Below, piece by piece: positions 31,992-40,794 of a stretch of DNA of 64,000 bases (within the stretch, counting starts at the first letter, position 1; the number at the start of each line of letters is the position of its first letter). The stretch lies in contig CAYWPT010000002.1 of NCBI GenBank assembly GCA_964460605.1, positions 62,001 to 126,000 on the forward strand. Direction: 5' to 3'. This DNA is from CAYFJV01 sp964460605. GTDB taxonomy: Archaea > Nanobdellota > Nanobdellia > Woesearchaeales > GW2011-AR9. A program made the position numbers and the translations under genes. The notes under the pieces are model-generated. The model was not told the origin of the DNA and ran no database searches. It was given only the letters and a program-made list of their open reading frames with translations.

Positions 31992-32897
31992 ATGAAAATC
32001 CATGGCAAAGTGCTTGATAAAGAAAGAATTTCAAAACTTTTAGAATCAATTAAGCAGAAAAGGGAGCTTGAAGCAATGAGTAGAACTTTTATCAAAGAAC
32101 AATTACATAAATTTCTTTTAGACGATTACAAATCCCTCAAATATTTGTTCAAAGCTAAGATTTCTCCAAGATCAAAAGAATATAAAAACATTGTAAAACA
32201 AGTAAGAGCAAGGCTCAGAAGATTCCACGGTTTATTCTCAGAGAAAAAAGATTTGGATGAAAGACAAGAATTGTTTGAAAAATTGCACGATGCAAAAAAT
32301 TGGAAGCAAGTAAAAATACTAAGCAAAAAGATTCTTAAGACACATGCGTCAACAAAAGAACGTTTAGCATTGTATGACTTTTTGTATCCTGAAACTTTCA
32401 AAATTATCGGAAAAGTAAATTCTATAATAGACCTTGGAGCTGGTTTAAACCCATTATCTTTAGTAGATATGTCTATCTTAAACAAAAAGCAAAAGCAAGA
32501 ATATTATGCTTATGATATTAATGAGAAAGAGATTTCACAATTAAATTTATTTTTTCAAAAAGTCTCTGAACATTATCCTCTCTTCAAAGGAAAAGCAGAG
32601 ATTTTAGATTTACTTCATTGGGAGAATGTGAGTCAGCTCCCAGAAGTAGATTTAGCTTTATTATTCAAAGTAACTGATGTTTTAGACAGAAGAAAAGGTC
32701 ACAAGTTAAGTGAGAATATTATCACAAATCTTCATGCTAAATATATTTTGTTAAGTTTTCCTACATTTACAATAAGTGGAAAAAGAATGGTTGCCCCACG
32801 TAGAGCTTGGGTAGAAATGATGTGTAAGAGGTTAGGTTACGAATTTAAAGTAAGAGAAAGAAAAAATGAAATATTTTATTTGATTATGAAAAATTAA
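31992..32897 (+). CDS. FmrO-family 16S rRNA methyltransferase homologue
   Basis: A 301-aa SAM-dependent methyltransferase resembling the 16S rRNA m7G1405 aminoglycoside-resistance group (ArmA, RmtB, FmrO). An all-helical N-terminal domain of about 130 residues ends with HASTKERL. The SAM motif is IIDLGAGLNPLSL. Then AYDIN, ALLFKVTDVLDRRKGHK, LLSFPTFTISGKRM and a C-terminal RLGYEFKVRER follow. SFPT plus SGK is diagnostic of the family. In archaea the natural target is unproven; a housekeeping rRNA role or self-protection are both possible. It stands alone, with its own promoter region divergent from signal peptidase. Confidence 0.7.
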   Translation: MKIHGKVLDKERISKLLESIKQKRELEAMSRTFIKEQLHKFLLDDYKSLKYLFKAKISPRSKEYKNIVKQVRARLRRFHGLFSEKKDLDERQELFEKLHDAKNWKQVKILSKKILKTHASTKERLALYDFLYPETFKIIGKVNSIIDLGAGLNPLSLVDMSILNKKQKQEYYAYDINEKEISQLNLFFQKVSEHYPLFKGKAEILDLLHWENVSQLPEVDLALLFKVTDVLDRRKGHKLSENIITNLHAKYILLSFPTFTISGKRMVAPRRAWVEMMCKRLGYEFKVRERKNEIFYLIMKN

Positions 32898-32907
32898 TGA
32901 AATACAT

Positions 32908-33414
32908 TTACCTTTCATCTAATTTTTTATAGGCAACATAAATGAGTATTACTAAAGTAATACCTAAGATAACAAATCTAAGTAAATCTTCTGCAAATTC
33001 CCAATAAGAGATAGTTCCTACAAATAAAGTTAATAATCCACCAACTAAAGCTCCTAAATTAATAGTTTTTTGTTCAATGAAAATTCCACCTATTAAAGCT
33101 GTTAAACCCAGAATTAAAGTAATTATGAAGTAGACTTTACTATAACTTTCTCTTGCAGTATCAAATGCTTCATTACAAGACATTTTGTTATTACAATTTC
33201 CAGTTTCCCCTTCAATTCTAGGTACTGAACCTTCAGCATATTCAAACCATTCGCCATTTGCTCCAGAACATTCAATTTCATTTGTAATTTCAAATAAGTT
33301 TGGGCAGAAATCATCATACAATGGTCTATCATAAAAAGTCATAATCCCATAATTAATGAATAGGGTAAAAATTATTGCAATTGCTAGACCTACAATAACT
33401 TGTTTGAGCTTCAT
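32908..33414 (-). CDS. Membrane protein with extracytoplasmic Cys loop (168 aa)
   Basis: Not recognised. The N-terminal helix (about 5-27) is followed by an outside loop of about 65 residues with four Cys (DFCPN, IECSG, GNCNN, MSCNE), probably two disulfides. Three closely spaced helices and a basic tail (YKKLDER) come next. I associate this one-plus-three layout, with a Cys-rich loop, with uncharacterised DPANN proteins. It converges on the methyltransferase gene, with 10 nt between stops. Confidence 0.65.
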   Translation of the reverse strand: MKLKQVIVGLAIAIIFTLFINYGIMTFYDRPLYDDFCPNLFEITNEIECSGANGEWFEYAEGSVPRIEGETGNCNNKMSCNEAFDTARESYSKVYFIITLILGLTALIGGIFIEQKTINLGALVGGLLTLFVGTISYWEFAEDLLRFVILGITLVILIYVAYKKLDER

Positions 33415-33444
33415 GATTTGAATATAAAGTTTGTATTAATAAAC

Positions 33445-33663
33445 TTATACTTTTAATTCAGAAGCAACTTTTAATCCACTAGTGTATTCACTGGTTGTTG
33501 TCACGAATATTTTGACTTCAAGAGATTTATGAAGAGATGATGGGCCATCAGTAAAGGCACTTTTGTATTGCGTAAGACAAGTAATATAAAAAATCAAATT
33601 TTTTCTGATGGTTTGAGCTTATTTTTAATTAAATATAACTCTCTGACTTTTTTTCCATTGTTG
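33445..33663 (-). pseudogene. Intergenic region with possible gene remnant
   Basis: The 250 nt between the membrane protein and the DUF192 gene have no intact gene. On the minus strand an open stretch ending at 33445 encodes about 50 residues including AFTDGPSSLHKSLEVK, protein-like in composition but without a start. An ATG upstream of it (MEKKSES...) hits a stop after nine codons. Probably a decayed gene of unknown kind. Confidence 0.25.
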
Positions 33664-34002
33664 TTAGGAGACCTCTAAAACATCACCAATCTTACAAAGT
33701 CCTTTACTTTTTTCTAAACCAAGTTCAATACAATATTTAGCTTTTTGATCACGAAATGACCAAAAAGTAAAAGGTTTAAACTCTTCTTTAATTGCAATGA
33801 TCTTCATCCTAGAGTCTAAAACTAAAATCTCTAAAGGATAAAAAACAAAAAAATTGTGTAAAGAAACATAACATAAAACAGTAAAAACCATGATCAGATT
33901 CTGTCGAGAACGAAACATTAAACCATGCCCTTGTGAAAACAAATTATTCGCTCTAATCTCTTTATAAGAGATAATTCTTCTAGTTCTTTTGTTTCTAATC
34001 AT
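33664..34002 (-). CDS. DUF192 family protein
   Basis: A 112-aa DUF192 protein: GHGLMFR near residue 26, SLHNFFVFYPLEILVLDSRMK in the middle, the Phe-Lys-Pro-Phe turn, and a final KGLCKIGDVLEV with the conserved Gly-Asp. The family is widespread and its biochemical function is unknown; many members are exported, but no clear signal peptide is present here. It starts 2 nt after the cation exchanger stop, on the same strand. Confidence 0.85.
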   Translation of the reverse strand: MIRNKRTRRIISYKEIRANNLFSQGHGLMFRSRQNLIMVFTVLCYVSLHNFFVFYPLEILVLDSRMKIIAIKEEFKPFTFWSFRDQKAKYCIELGLEKSKGLCKIGDVLEVS

Positions 34003-34003
34003 T

Positions 34004-34993
34004 TTATATTGAAGCGATGAAATCTATTGGGAATAAATATTGTCTTAAAACTAAATATATGAAAAACAATACAATCATAAAAATTGCCTCTCTTTTCCTT
34101 AATGTTTCATTCTTAAATAAAAATATGTAGAGTAATCCTGCTGTAACAATTTTAATCGGTAAATCATAAATAAGGACAACATTAGGGACTGAATAACTAG
34201 AAATCATTGCTCCTAAACCAAGGGCAAATAATGGGTTTGTAATATTACTGCCAATTAATACTCCTGCAGAGATTTCTTTTTTATTTTTTATTACTGCAAC
34301 TAACGAAGTGCTTAATTCTGGTAAAGCTGCTATAACCCCTAAAATTAATACCCCGAAAAATGAAGCACTAATTCCTGTTGATGCAACAATTTGTTCAGAT
34401 AAATTTAAAATAAATTCTGTTGCAACTGAAACAAGTATAAAAGAGATTAATATTAATATCATTGAACTAAATAATTTATATCTTGAAAGATGATTTTTTG
34501 CAATCTTTTTTTTACTTTTTTCTCCATTTTTCAAGTAAATTAGATAAGCTAAATAAGTTAGGACTAAAAGTATCCCTTCAAATCTAGTAATCAGTCCACT
34601 CCAAGAAAATACCCATAATAATGCTGATGCAAATATAAGCCCACCCATTTCTTTAAGTAAATTTTTTTTAAGTATTATAATCGAACCAACAATTCCAACT
34701 AATGGGAGAATTAAGTTTTGTTGAAAAATATCACTCCCAATATTAGTCCCAACAACTAATGCTGAAAGTGTATTAAAAGTGCTAGGATCTTTTAGAATGT
34801 CAATACTTGCTATAATATGTGTAAGAATCTCAGGCAAACTGGTCCCAATACTTAACACTGTTAAACCTAAAAATGATCCAGTCCAACCCCAATGGTCACC
34901 TAAATCAAGAGTTTTTCTTAAAATAACTTCTGCTAAGATAAATATAAGTAAAGCCCCAAAAAGAATGCCAAATGTTTGTAAAAGTAAAATCAT
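34004..34993 (-). CDS. Sodium/calcium exchanger-type cation antiporter
   Basis: A 329-aa CaCA-superfamily antiporter with about ten membrane helices in two inverted halves. Alpha-repeat 1 has LSIGTSLPEI with the ion-binding Glu. Alpha-repeat 2 has VIAALPELSTSLVA and GSNITNPLFALG, the paired Asn/Ser ion-site pattern. It would export Ca2+ (or another cation) in exchange for Na+ or H+. It precedes the DUF192 gene on the same transcript. Confidence 0.85.
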   Translation of the reverse strand: MILLLQTFGILFGALLIFILAEVILRKTLDLGDHWGWTGSFLGLTVLSIGTSLPEILTHIIASIDILKDPSTFNTLSALVVGTNIGSDIFQQNLILPLVGIVGSIIILKKNLLKEMGGLIFASALLWVFSWSGLITRFEGILLVLTYLAYLIYLKNGEKSKKKIAKNHLSRYKLFSSMILILISFILVSVATEFILNLSEQIVASTGISASFFGVLILGVIAALPELSTSLVAVIKNKKEISAGVLIGSNITNPLFALGLGAMISSYSVPNVVLIYDLPIKIVTAGLLYIFLFKNETLRKREAIFMIVLFFIYLVLRQYLFPIDFIASI

Positions 34994-35014
34994 AATAAGT
35001 TAAGTGTTTTTTTC

Positions 35015-35150
35015 TTTATATAATTTTTTCTTCTTTAGGCTTTCCCACATAAATAATATTTTCTCTTTTTTTCAGTAGCGTATCTAAGCATAGTGCATGG
35101 CATAGTTTTATGGAGAGGCTCCCTATTCAACACTACGGATTGATTTTTTT
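35015..35150 (+). ncRNA. Candidate structured RNA between exchanger and LeuRS genes
   Basis: TTTATATAAT (35015-35024) could be a TATA box. About 50 nt later a locally GC-richer stretch (35075-35140) contains GGAG-AGG-CTCC, an outer ATAG/CTAT pair and a repeated GCATAG. It ends in a run of seven Ts at 35144-35150. No protein of quality is encoded on either strand. This is a weak structural guess, not a family match. Confidence 0.25.
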
Positions 35151-35165
35151 CACTTCTACTTGCGT

Positions 35166-38042
35166 TTATTCTACAAGAATTCCAACTTTACCCGGCATTG
35201 CCAGTTTTGCTTTAGCTTCATCTGAAACTTCAGCAATTAAAACTTCAACTTCACAGCCAAACTCTTTCTCCAAAAATGCAACTGCATCACGCATTGTTGT
35301 CAATTCAGTATCTTGGTCTAATACAATCTTAGGTAATTTACTTTGATCTTTGATAAAAGCTGAAATCATTTTACTTAACTGTTTACCTTTCTCTTTAAAA
35401 TCAGGATTTTCCATAACTTTACGAATAATCTCACCTAAATTCCTAGTATGTCCTAGCTCGCCTTTTACTGTTTCAACAAATGAGTATAACCATCTTTCAG
35501 CTACAAAGAGTGTATACTTTTTTGGTTTATCTATTTTAGCTAATTCAAGAACTTTTCTCATGCCTTTCATTGTAGTACGAATCATTTCTTCTGATGCTTC
35601 TGCTTTTAGATTAATCTCATCTTCACTTGCAATTGGCCAAGTTGAAGTGGAAACAAAATCTCCTTCACGTAATTCAAACTTCTCTGCCAATTCTTCAGCT
35701 AGATGAGGGGTAATCGGACACATTAATTTAATCCATTCTTTTGTCAATAATTTTAATAAAGTGCTACTTGATCCACCTCTACGTAAATACCATCTAAAAT
35801 GGTCAAAAATTCCAAAATAAGTCTCAGCTGATAATTCACGAAGATTATACCCTTCAAGAGCTGTATTGATTTTATTTACAGATTTATAAAATTCTGATTC
35901 TAACCATACATCAATTGCTGATTGTTTGTTATCTGTAACTAAACTTATTTCTTCAATTAATGCTACGCATTTCTCAAGTCCGTTTTTGTAATGCAGAACT
36001 GTTTCTTCAGTCCATACTACGTCAACGTGAGGACTCCCTATGTGTGCGTAGTAAAAACGCATGGCATCAACACCGTATTTAGACATAGCTTCTGGGATTG
36101 GTTCTGCGCCACCCTTACTCTTGGAGATTTTTCCTCCTTTTCCAGTAACCCACCAATTTACAAAGATACCTTTTGGCCATTTACTATGATCTAAAATAGC
36201 TACATGATTCATTAAAAATACTGGGAAATGTACAGTCTTGTGTTCTTTTCCACCAAGATTAATATCAAGAGGATAAAAGTAATTAAAATCTTTTTTCACT
36301 TCTTTCCACGTTGCAAAATTATCGGTTTTTTCAGAAGGTTCTTTACCCAAAAAAACATAATTAAAGAAATCATCATTCAACTCTTTACAACTTAATCTTC
36401 CATCATTAACATAACGAGACACAATATAATATGAAGGGTACAAAGTAGAATCACTAATAGGTTCAACTGTCCATTTGTTATCAAGTGGAAATTTACTTCC
36501 CATCCATTTCCCTAATCGTACGCAAGCTCGTTCTTGGAACCAATCTAAAATGGCTGGTAATTGTTCTTTATACTCTGAGGGATAAATATTCATCTCTGCA
36601 ACATGATCTTTACTTTTCTCAGTAATTTCAGAATCTGAATATCTGATGAACCATTGATCATCAATTCTTTTGATAATTACCTTTTCTCCACATCTACAAA
36701 TAACTTCTTCACTTAGATCATGAAAAATTCCAGCTTGTTTACTAGTAAGCAATTCTAATTTCATAGCTTCTTTTGCGTCTGCTACTCTCATCCCTGCAAA
36801 CTTTCCACAATTATCACGCATCACTCCTGAATGAAATCCTGCTTTGTATACATTCTTTGTAGCTTCTTCTAATTTAGTGTCATCTAAATCCTTAATTCCT
36901 AATTTGATACATTCCTCTTTAGCTGGATATTCCCCATAACCTTTAGTTTGGATGATAGGAATAAGTTTCACTTCTGTTAATTGTTCTAGGTCAAGTTTAT
37001 ACTTCTCTCTTAATTCTGGCGAAGCTTGTAATGTACTCAAAGCTATATAATCATAAGGTGCATCACTTGGAACACAAGTTACGACTCCTGATCCAACTTT
37101 CTCATCTACGAATAATGCAGGAAAAATTGGGATTTCTCTTTCAATTCCTGGAGCTATTGCTGTTTTACCAAGCATGTCTTTTACTGGAACATCTTCTTTG
37201 ATAATAACATCATCAATTTGGTAACTTAATTTCTGTGCAGCAGTTCTACTCATAATCCAATGTTCTTTTTCAACTTCTACTCGTACATATTGTGCACCTG
37301 GATTAATCCATAAATTTGTCTGACCGTAGATAGTTTCTGGTCTCAGAGTAGCTGCAACTAAATAATCAACATCACCTGCATTATCTCTGAATTTAAATTT
37401 CAATAAAGTGTACTCATTTTTCTCTGCGTTCCCACCTTGACTAATATCAGTTTCTGACGGATCTACTGCAACAGGTCCATGGACAACACAAGCAGTAGCA
37501 AAATAAGGCTTTTGAATTAATAGATCTTTCTTGAACAAAGTTCTAAACTGCCATTGGATAAATTTTTCATAATCTTTATTGGTTGTAGAAGTAAAAGAAG
37601 ACCAATCTGCTAAAAAACCAAACTTTTTCCAATAATCTTCAACATAAACTTCATTAAAATATTCAATCATTTTTTTAGGGTCTTCAAGATCTTTTAATTT
37701 TGATTCAGGGCAACCGTTTGAAGTAAGATAATTAATCCNNNNNNNNNNCCATTTTGCATCTTGTTTTTTTACTTTGTTTGCAAAAGCAAATGCGTGGTTA
37801 CCTGAAGCATGAGTACCTACTGGGAAAAAGACTTCTTTACCTTTCATACGCTCTAAACGACAAATTGCATCTGTGTAAGAAAATCCTCGCATATGACCAA
37901 CGTGCATAAAACCAGAAATTCCCGGATAAGCGAAGATCATCATGAATTTTTCTTTATTTTCATCTCTTGTAGCTTTACCTAATTCTGCTTTTTGCCACTT
38001 TAATTGCCACTTCTCTTGTAATTCTACCCAGTTCATTGTCAT
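35166..38042 (-). CDS. leuS: Leucyl-tRNA synthetase (archaeal type; contains assembly gap)
   Basis: Charges tRNA-Leu. The 958-aa class I synthetase has the HVGH signature near residue 47 and the KISKSKGG (KMSKS) loop near 640. The CP1 editing domain lies between (LRPETIYGQTNLW, DAPYDYIAL). The C-terminal part is of the archaeal/eukaryotic-cytosolic kind. A Cys pair (CRCGE) sits in the mid-region. Ten Ns at 37739-37748 fall around residue 100; the frame is kept across them. It is convergent to nothing close: 172 nt separate its stop from the exchanger start. Confidence 0.96.
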   Translation of the reverse strand: MTMNWVELQEKWQLKWQKAELGKATRDENKEKFMMIFAYPGISGFMHVGHMRGFSYTDAICRLERMKGKEVFFPVGTHASGNHAFAFANKVKKQDAKWXXXXINYLTSNGCPESKLKDLEDPKKMIEYFNEVYVEDYWKKFGFLADWSSFTSTTNKDYEKFIQWQFRTLFKKDLLIQKPYFATACVVHGPVAVDPSETDISQGGNAEKNEYTLLKFKFRDNAGDVDYLVAATLRPETIYGQTNLWINPGAQYVRVEVEKEHWIMSRTAAQKLSYQIDDVIIKEDVPVKDMLGKTAIAPGIEREIPIFPALFVDEKVGSGVVTCVPSDAPYDYIALSTLQASPELREKYKLDLEQLTEVKLIPIIQTKGYGEYPAKEECIKLGIKDLDDTKLEEATKNVYKAGFHSGVMRDNCGKFAGMRVADAKEAMKLELLTSKQAGIFHDLSEEVICRCGEKVIIKRIDDQWFIRYSDSEITEKSKDHVAEMNIYPSEYKEQLPAILDWFQERACVRLGKWMGSKFPLDNKWTVEPISDSTLYPSYYIVSRYVNDGRLSCKELNDDFFNYVFLGKEPSEKTDNFATWKEVKKDFNYFYPLDINLGGKEHKTVHFPVFLMNHVAILDHSKWPKGIFVNWWVTGKGGKISKSKGGAEPIPEAMSKYGVDAMRFYYAHIGSPHVDVVWTEETVLHYKNGLEKCVALIEEISLVTDNKQSAIDVWLESEFYKSVNKINTALEGYNLRELSAETYFGIFDHFRWYLRRGGSSSTLLKLLTKEWIKLMCPITPHLAEELAEKFELREGDFVSTSTWPIASEDEINLKAEASEEMIRTTMKGMRKVLELAKIDKPKKYTLFVAERWLYSFVETVKGELGHTRNLGEIIRKVMENPDFKEKGKQLSKMISAFIKDQSKLPKIVLDQDTELTTMRDAVAFLEKEFGCEVEVLIAEVSDEAKAKLAMPGKVGILVE
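37739..37748. other. Assembly gap (10 Ns) inside leuS
   Basis: Ten ambiguous bases in the N-terminal third of leuS. The real length of missing sequence is unknown. Confidence 0.99.
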
Positions 38043-38129
38043 CTCTTTTGAGAATGGGATTTGTATTATAAAGGTTTTCTTCGTTTGACCTAAATCTTTT
38101 TAAAAAACCCTCATTTAAGGTAACTTAGT

Positions 38130-38387
38130 CTAGAAGAAGAAGATAGTCTTGAAGTAAGGGTTTTAGAACAATTATATGAAGGAAAAAGACCTAGGAGTTA
38201 GAAAATTCTTAAGACCAAGTGGATTTTGGAAAGACTCTTCAATAGTTTAGGAAAATATCCCAGCACATTTGAGATGAAAGAAAATGTTTATGATTCTATG
38301 TGTGTAGCTTTGTATAAATATCATAGTTGTCTAGAAGCTGTAAGAGAAAGTTATATGGCAATGAATGTTCAAGAAGGTTCTGAGTAG
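38130..38387 (+). pseudogene. Decayed gene with homing-endonuclease-associated-type repeat
   Basis: Two frames together give a repeat unit. KFLRPSGFWKDSS is read from an ATG near 38176. Then, in another frame, LGKYPSTFEMKENVYDSM and KYHSCLEAVRES follow. The pattern Arg-Pro-x-Gly-Phe/Tyr-Trp-Lys, Gly-x-x-Pro-Ser/Thr, Lys-Tyr-His-Gly/Ser is the one I know from helical repeats attached to homing endonucleases and other mobile-DNA proteins. The upstream frame also has an in-frame TAG. I infer a frameshifted remnant. It lies between divergent leuS and the MutS-family gene. Confidence 0.45.
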
Positions 38388-38413
38388 CACTGGTCACTGG
38401 TCAAGTGTGGACT

Positions 38414-38424
38414 AAGTATTTAAA
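38414..38424 (+). promoter_or_regulatory. TATA-like box of the MutS-family gene
   Basis: TATTTAAATA about 27 nt before the ATG at 38447, with no SD, implies a leaderless start there and argues against the earlier GTG at 38405. Confidence 0.5.
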
Positions 38425-38446
38425 TAGAATTCTAAACATTCAAGAT

Positions 38447-40357
38447 ATGACAATCGAAATCTCTCCAAAATGTAAGGAAATACTCAAAGAAAAATTTACA
38501 AACAAAGAAATTGAAGAAAATATTAATCTTCTTTATTTTTCACCATTAGAAAATTTAGCATTAGATCAAAAACAATTTACAGATTTTATTAAAAGATCAT
38601 ATGAGAAAAGATACAATTTTGAATATGCAAAAGAATTAAACCAATCAACGCAAGTAAAAAAGATTCAAAAAGAAATTTTAGATTCTATAAGAAAAAGAGC
38701 TACATTAAACATAACTAAAAAAACACTTCAACAATTCCATCCTACAAAAGATCTCAATGAAATTCAAAGAAGACAATCTTTAATACAAAAAGCTAAACAC
38801 TTCTTTTTACAATTCTCTCCTGAAAAAGTAGACCTTATTAGAGAAAAACTGCAACAAGAAGAGAGAAAAACAAACCCATTAAATGATGTAATCTATCTCT
38901 GTGATGAAGATGAAATTTTCAAAGCCGTTAAAAATAAAATCCCCGCAGATTTTCCCCTATTTATGCTTCCACAGATGCATCAGTTCAGAAAATACCAAGA
39001 TGCATCACATATTAGGTATTTATACACAGTAGATTCTAAATTTGCAAGCGAATTAGAACAACACTCTAATGTAGAAGCTGTAGCTTTTCAAAAATCATTT
39101 TTTGCAATGTTTCCTGAACTTTTCATTAAAGAATTTGAAAAAAACCTCTCATTTTTCCAAGCAGCTGCACAAATTGCAGAATTAACAAACACAAAAAGTA
39201 TTGATTTCGATGAGTTAAAAGAAATTACTGGGGCAATCACAGAAATTATTCTCTCTGAAAAACAAGAATTTGATGAAGAAACTTTAGAATTATTTCTTGC
39301 AGAAGCGCAGGAAATTTTTGAGCATAAGTTAGCATCTTGTAACATTAATGGTATGGATTTACTTAAAATTTTACAAGCTCCAAGGTCTAACACTTTAATT
39401 GATAAACATCTTTTAGAAACAGAGATTGAGATGAGAAAAAAGAATGAAGAGATGGTCTCTTTTCTAGACTTTTCAGCATATCCTCTAGTTCTTAAAAAAG
39501 ATAAAGTAGAACTACTTAGAAAAGAAAAAGAATCTTCTTCTCTGAAAAGACATTATGCGCAATTAGACAAGTTTCACTTACAAAACAAAGAAAAATTAAT
39601 ATTAATTAAACAAGTAAAATTATTTTTAGAAGAAATTGATCTCTTACTTACTTTAGGACAGAGCTTCGCGCGACATAATCCACCAAAAGTAACTAATAAT
39701 AAAAAACAATTTTTTAATCTTAAAAATATCAAAAGCAGATCTTTAACAGAATCTAACATTGATGTAGTTCCTATTAATTACCATCTAGATAGAGCGCAAA
39801 CAATTATCACTGGAGCAAATTCAGGGGGGAAAACATCTTTACTCAATCTTATCACTGAAACACATCTGTTGGCAATGATGGGGCTTTTTGTCGAGGGTGA
39901 AGCAGAGATAGCCTTATACGATGAGATTCACTATTTCAAAAAATCTTCAGGAACGGTTGGTTGTGGAGCGTTTGAAACTACGTTAAGATCTTTTGCAGCC
40001 TTTGGAGAAAACAAAACAAAAAGAATTTTACTTCTAGCAGATGAGATTGAAAGTATTACCGAACCAGGTGCAGCCTCTAAAATACTCTCAGCAACCTTGA
40101 GTTGGATTACTAAGCAATCACCAGTAGATATTGTTCTTGTAACGCATTTAGGTGAAGAGTTAGCTAAAGAATGTAAAGAAGCACGAATTGATGGTATTGA
40201 AGCTGAAAGATTAAATGAGAAATTAGAGCTAGTGGTAAATAGAAATCCTAAAATTAATGTTTTAGCAAAATCAACACCACAACTTATTGTAGAACGTTTA
40301 GCAAAAAAGTATACTTCACCTTACTTTTCATATCTATTAAAAGAAATGCGAACTTAA
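38447..40357 (+). CDS. MutS-family ATPase (archaeal, non-MutS1)
   Basis: A 636-aa protein whose C-terminal third is a MutS-type ABC ATPase: Walker A TGANSGGKTSLL, a Gly-rich signature region (FKKSSGTVGCGAFETTL), Walker B ILLLADEIESIT and the dimer-interface His in VLVTHLG. The N-terminal 400 residues are helical clamp/lever-like sequence without the mismatch-binding Phe-x-Glu domain, so it resembles the MutS2/MutS5-like archaeal group, not repair MutS1, which is encoded separately at 50234. Possible roles are recombination control or ribosome or branched-DNA handling. Downstream 40358-40490 holds a 24-codon minus ORF and no gene. Confidence 0.75.
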   Translation: MTIEISPKCKEILKEKFTNKEIEENINLLYFSPLENLALDQKQFTDFIKRSYEKRYNFEYAKELNQSTQVKKIQKEILDSIRKRATLNITKKTLQQFHPTKDLNEIQRRQSLIQKAKHFFLQFSPEKVDLIREKLQQEERKTNPLNDVIYLCDEDEIFKAVKNKIPADFPLFMLPQMHQFRKYQDASHIRYLYTVDSKFASELEQHSNVEAVAFQKSFFAMFPELFIKEFEKNLSFFQAAAQIAELTNTKSIDFDELKEITGAITEIILSEKQEFDEETLELFLAEAQEIFEHKLASCNINGMDLLKILQAPRSNTLIDKHLLETEIEMRKKNEEMVSFLDFSAYPLVLKKDKVELLRKEKESSSLKRHYAQLDKFHLQNKEKLILIKQVKLFLEEIDLLLTLGQSFARHNPPKVTNNKKQFFNLKNIKSRSLTESNIDVVPINYHLDRAQTIITGANSGGKTSLLNLITETHLLAMMGLFVEGEAEIALYDEIHYFKKSSGTVGCGAFETTLRSFAAFGENKTKRILLLADEIESITEPGAASKILSATLSWITKQSPVDIVLVTHLGEELAKECKEARIDGIEAERLNEKLELVVNRNPKINVLAKSTPQLIVERLAKKYTSPYFSYLLKEMRT

Positions 40358-40428
40358 GTATTGAGAAATAATGTTAATAGAAGAATTAGAATTACTCCTA
40401 AACCTATAATAAATATGCGGGTATTCAT
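40354..40428 (-). CDS. Possible 24-aa single-helix peptide
   Basis: ATG at 40428 opens 24 codons (MNTRIFIIGLGVILILLL and a short end), a perfect single membrane helix. Start context is weak and the ORF is very short. It ends over the last codon of the MutS-family gene. Low confidence. Confidence 0.2.
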   Translation of the reverse strand: MNTRIFIIGLGVILILLLTLFLNT

Positions 40429-40490
40429 TACTCATACTATTTTCTCTACCTTTATATGTTTTCCCTCAATTTACCCTACTAAAAAGAGCA

Positions 40491-40561
40491 AAGTTTATAA
40501 GGAACAATTTCGTTATTACTATTGATAGTTTAACTATCAAAACTAAAAGAGGTGTTTAACT
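40491..40561 (+). promoter_or_regulatory. Promoter and leader hairpin of the 50-aa membrane protein
   Basis: A TATA-like GTTTATAAGG starts at about 40493. TTGATAGT (40522-40529) and ACTATCAA (40533-40540) form a perfect 8-bp stem with a TTA loop in the leader. GAGGTG follows, before the ATG at 40562. The hairpin could be an operator or stabilise the message. Confidence 0.5.
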
Positions 40562-40714
40562 ATGGATAAAAAATTAACTCCTTGGTTATGGCTTTTGATT
40601 GCTTTAATGTGGTTATTACCATTATTAGGTGTATCAACTGGTGCATGGGGCGGATGGGTAGCTACTTTAGCTTTAATCGCTGTCGGTGTATTAGGTCTAA
40701 CCGGTAAAGAATAA
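40562..40714 (+). CDS. Small membrane protein (50 aa)
   Basis: Fifty codons from ATG at 40562 to TAA at 40714. There are two hydrophobic helices: TPWLWLLIALMWLLPLLGV, a short GAWGGW turn, and VATLALIAVGVLGL. The start is charged (MDKK) and the end is GKE. It has a promoter, a leader hairpin, a good SD (GAGGTG) and a terminator-like stem after it, so it is probably a real and well-expressed gene. I do not know its function. Confidence 0.7.
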   Translation: MDKKLTPWLWLLIALMWLLPLLGVSTGAWGGWVATLALIAVGVLGLTGKE

Positions 40715-40760
40715 ATAAAGTGAAGAGATTTACTTTATTCCCAATTAAGTTCTTACTTTT
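40714..40760 (+). terminator. Stem-loop and T-run after the 50-aa gene
   Basis: AATAAAGT (40714-40721) pairs with ACTTTATT (40732-40739). Further on is a run of six Ts at about 40758. Probably terminates the small gene; the region up to the convergent helicase stop is otherwise empty. Confidence 0.5.
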
Positions 40761-40794
40761 TTGGGACTTTCTTTAAATTTTTTAAGAATTAATA

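Noticed and set aside
35110..35346. 78-codon plus-strand ORF at the 3' end of leuS
   Set aside because: Most of it is antisense to leuS and the rest overlaps the structured intergenic block.
38447..40357. Calling the MutS-family ATPase a second mismatch-repair MutS
   Set aside because: It lacks the Phe-x-Glu mismatch-reading domain, and a bona fide MutS1 is encoded at 50234-52726.
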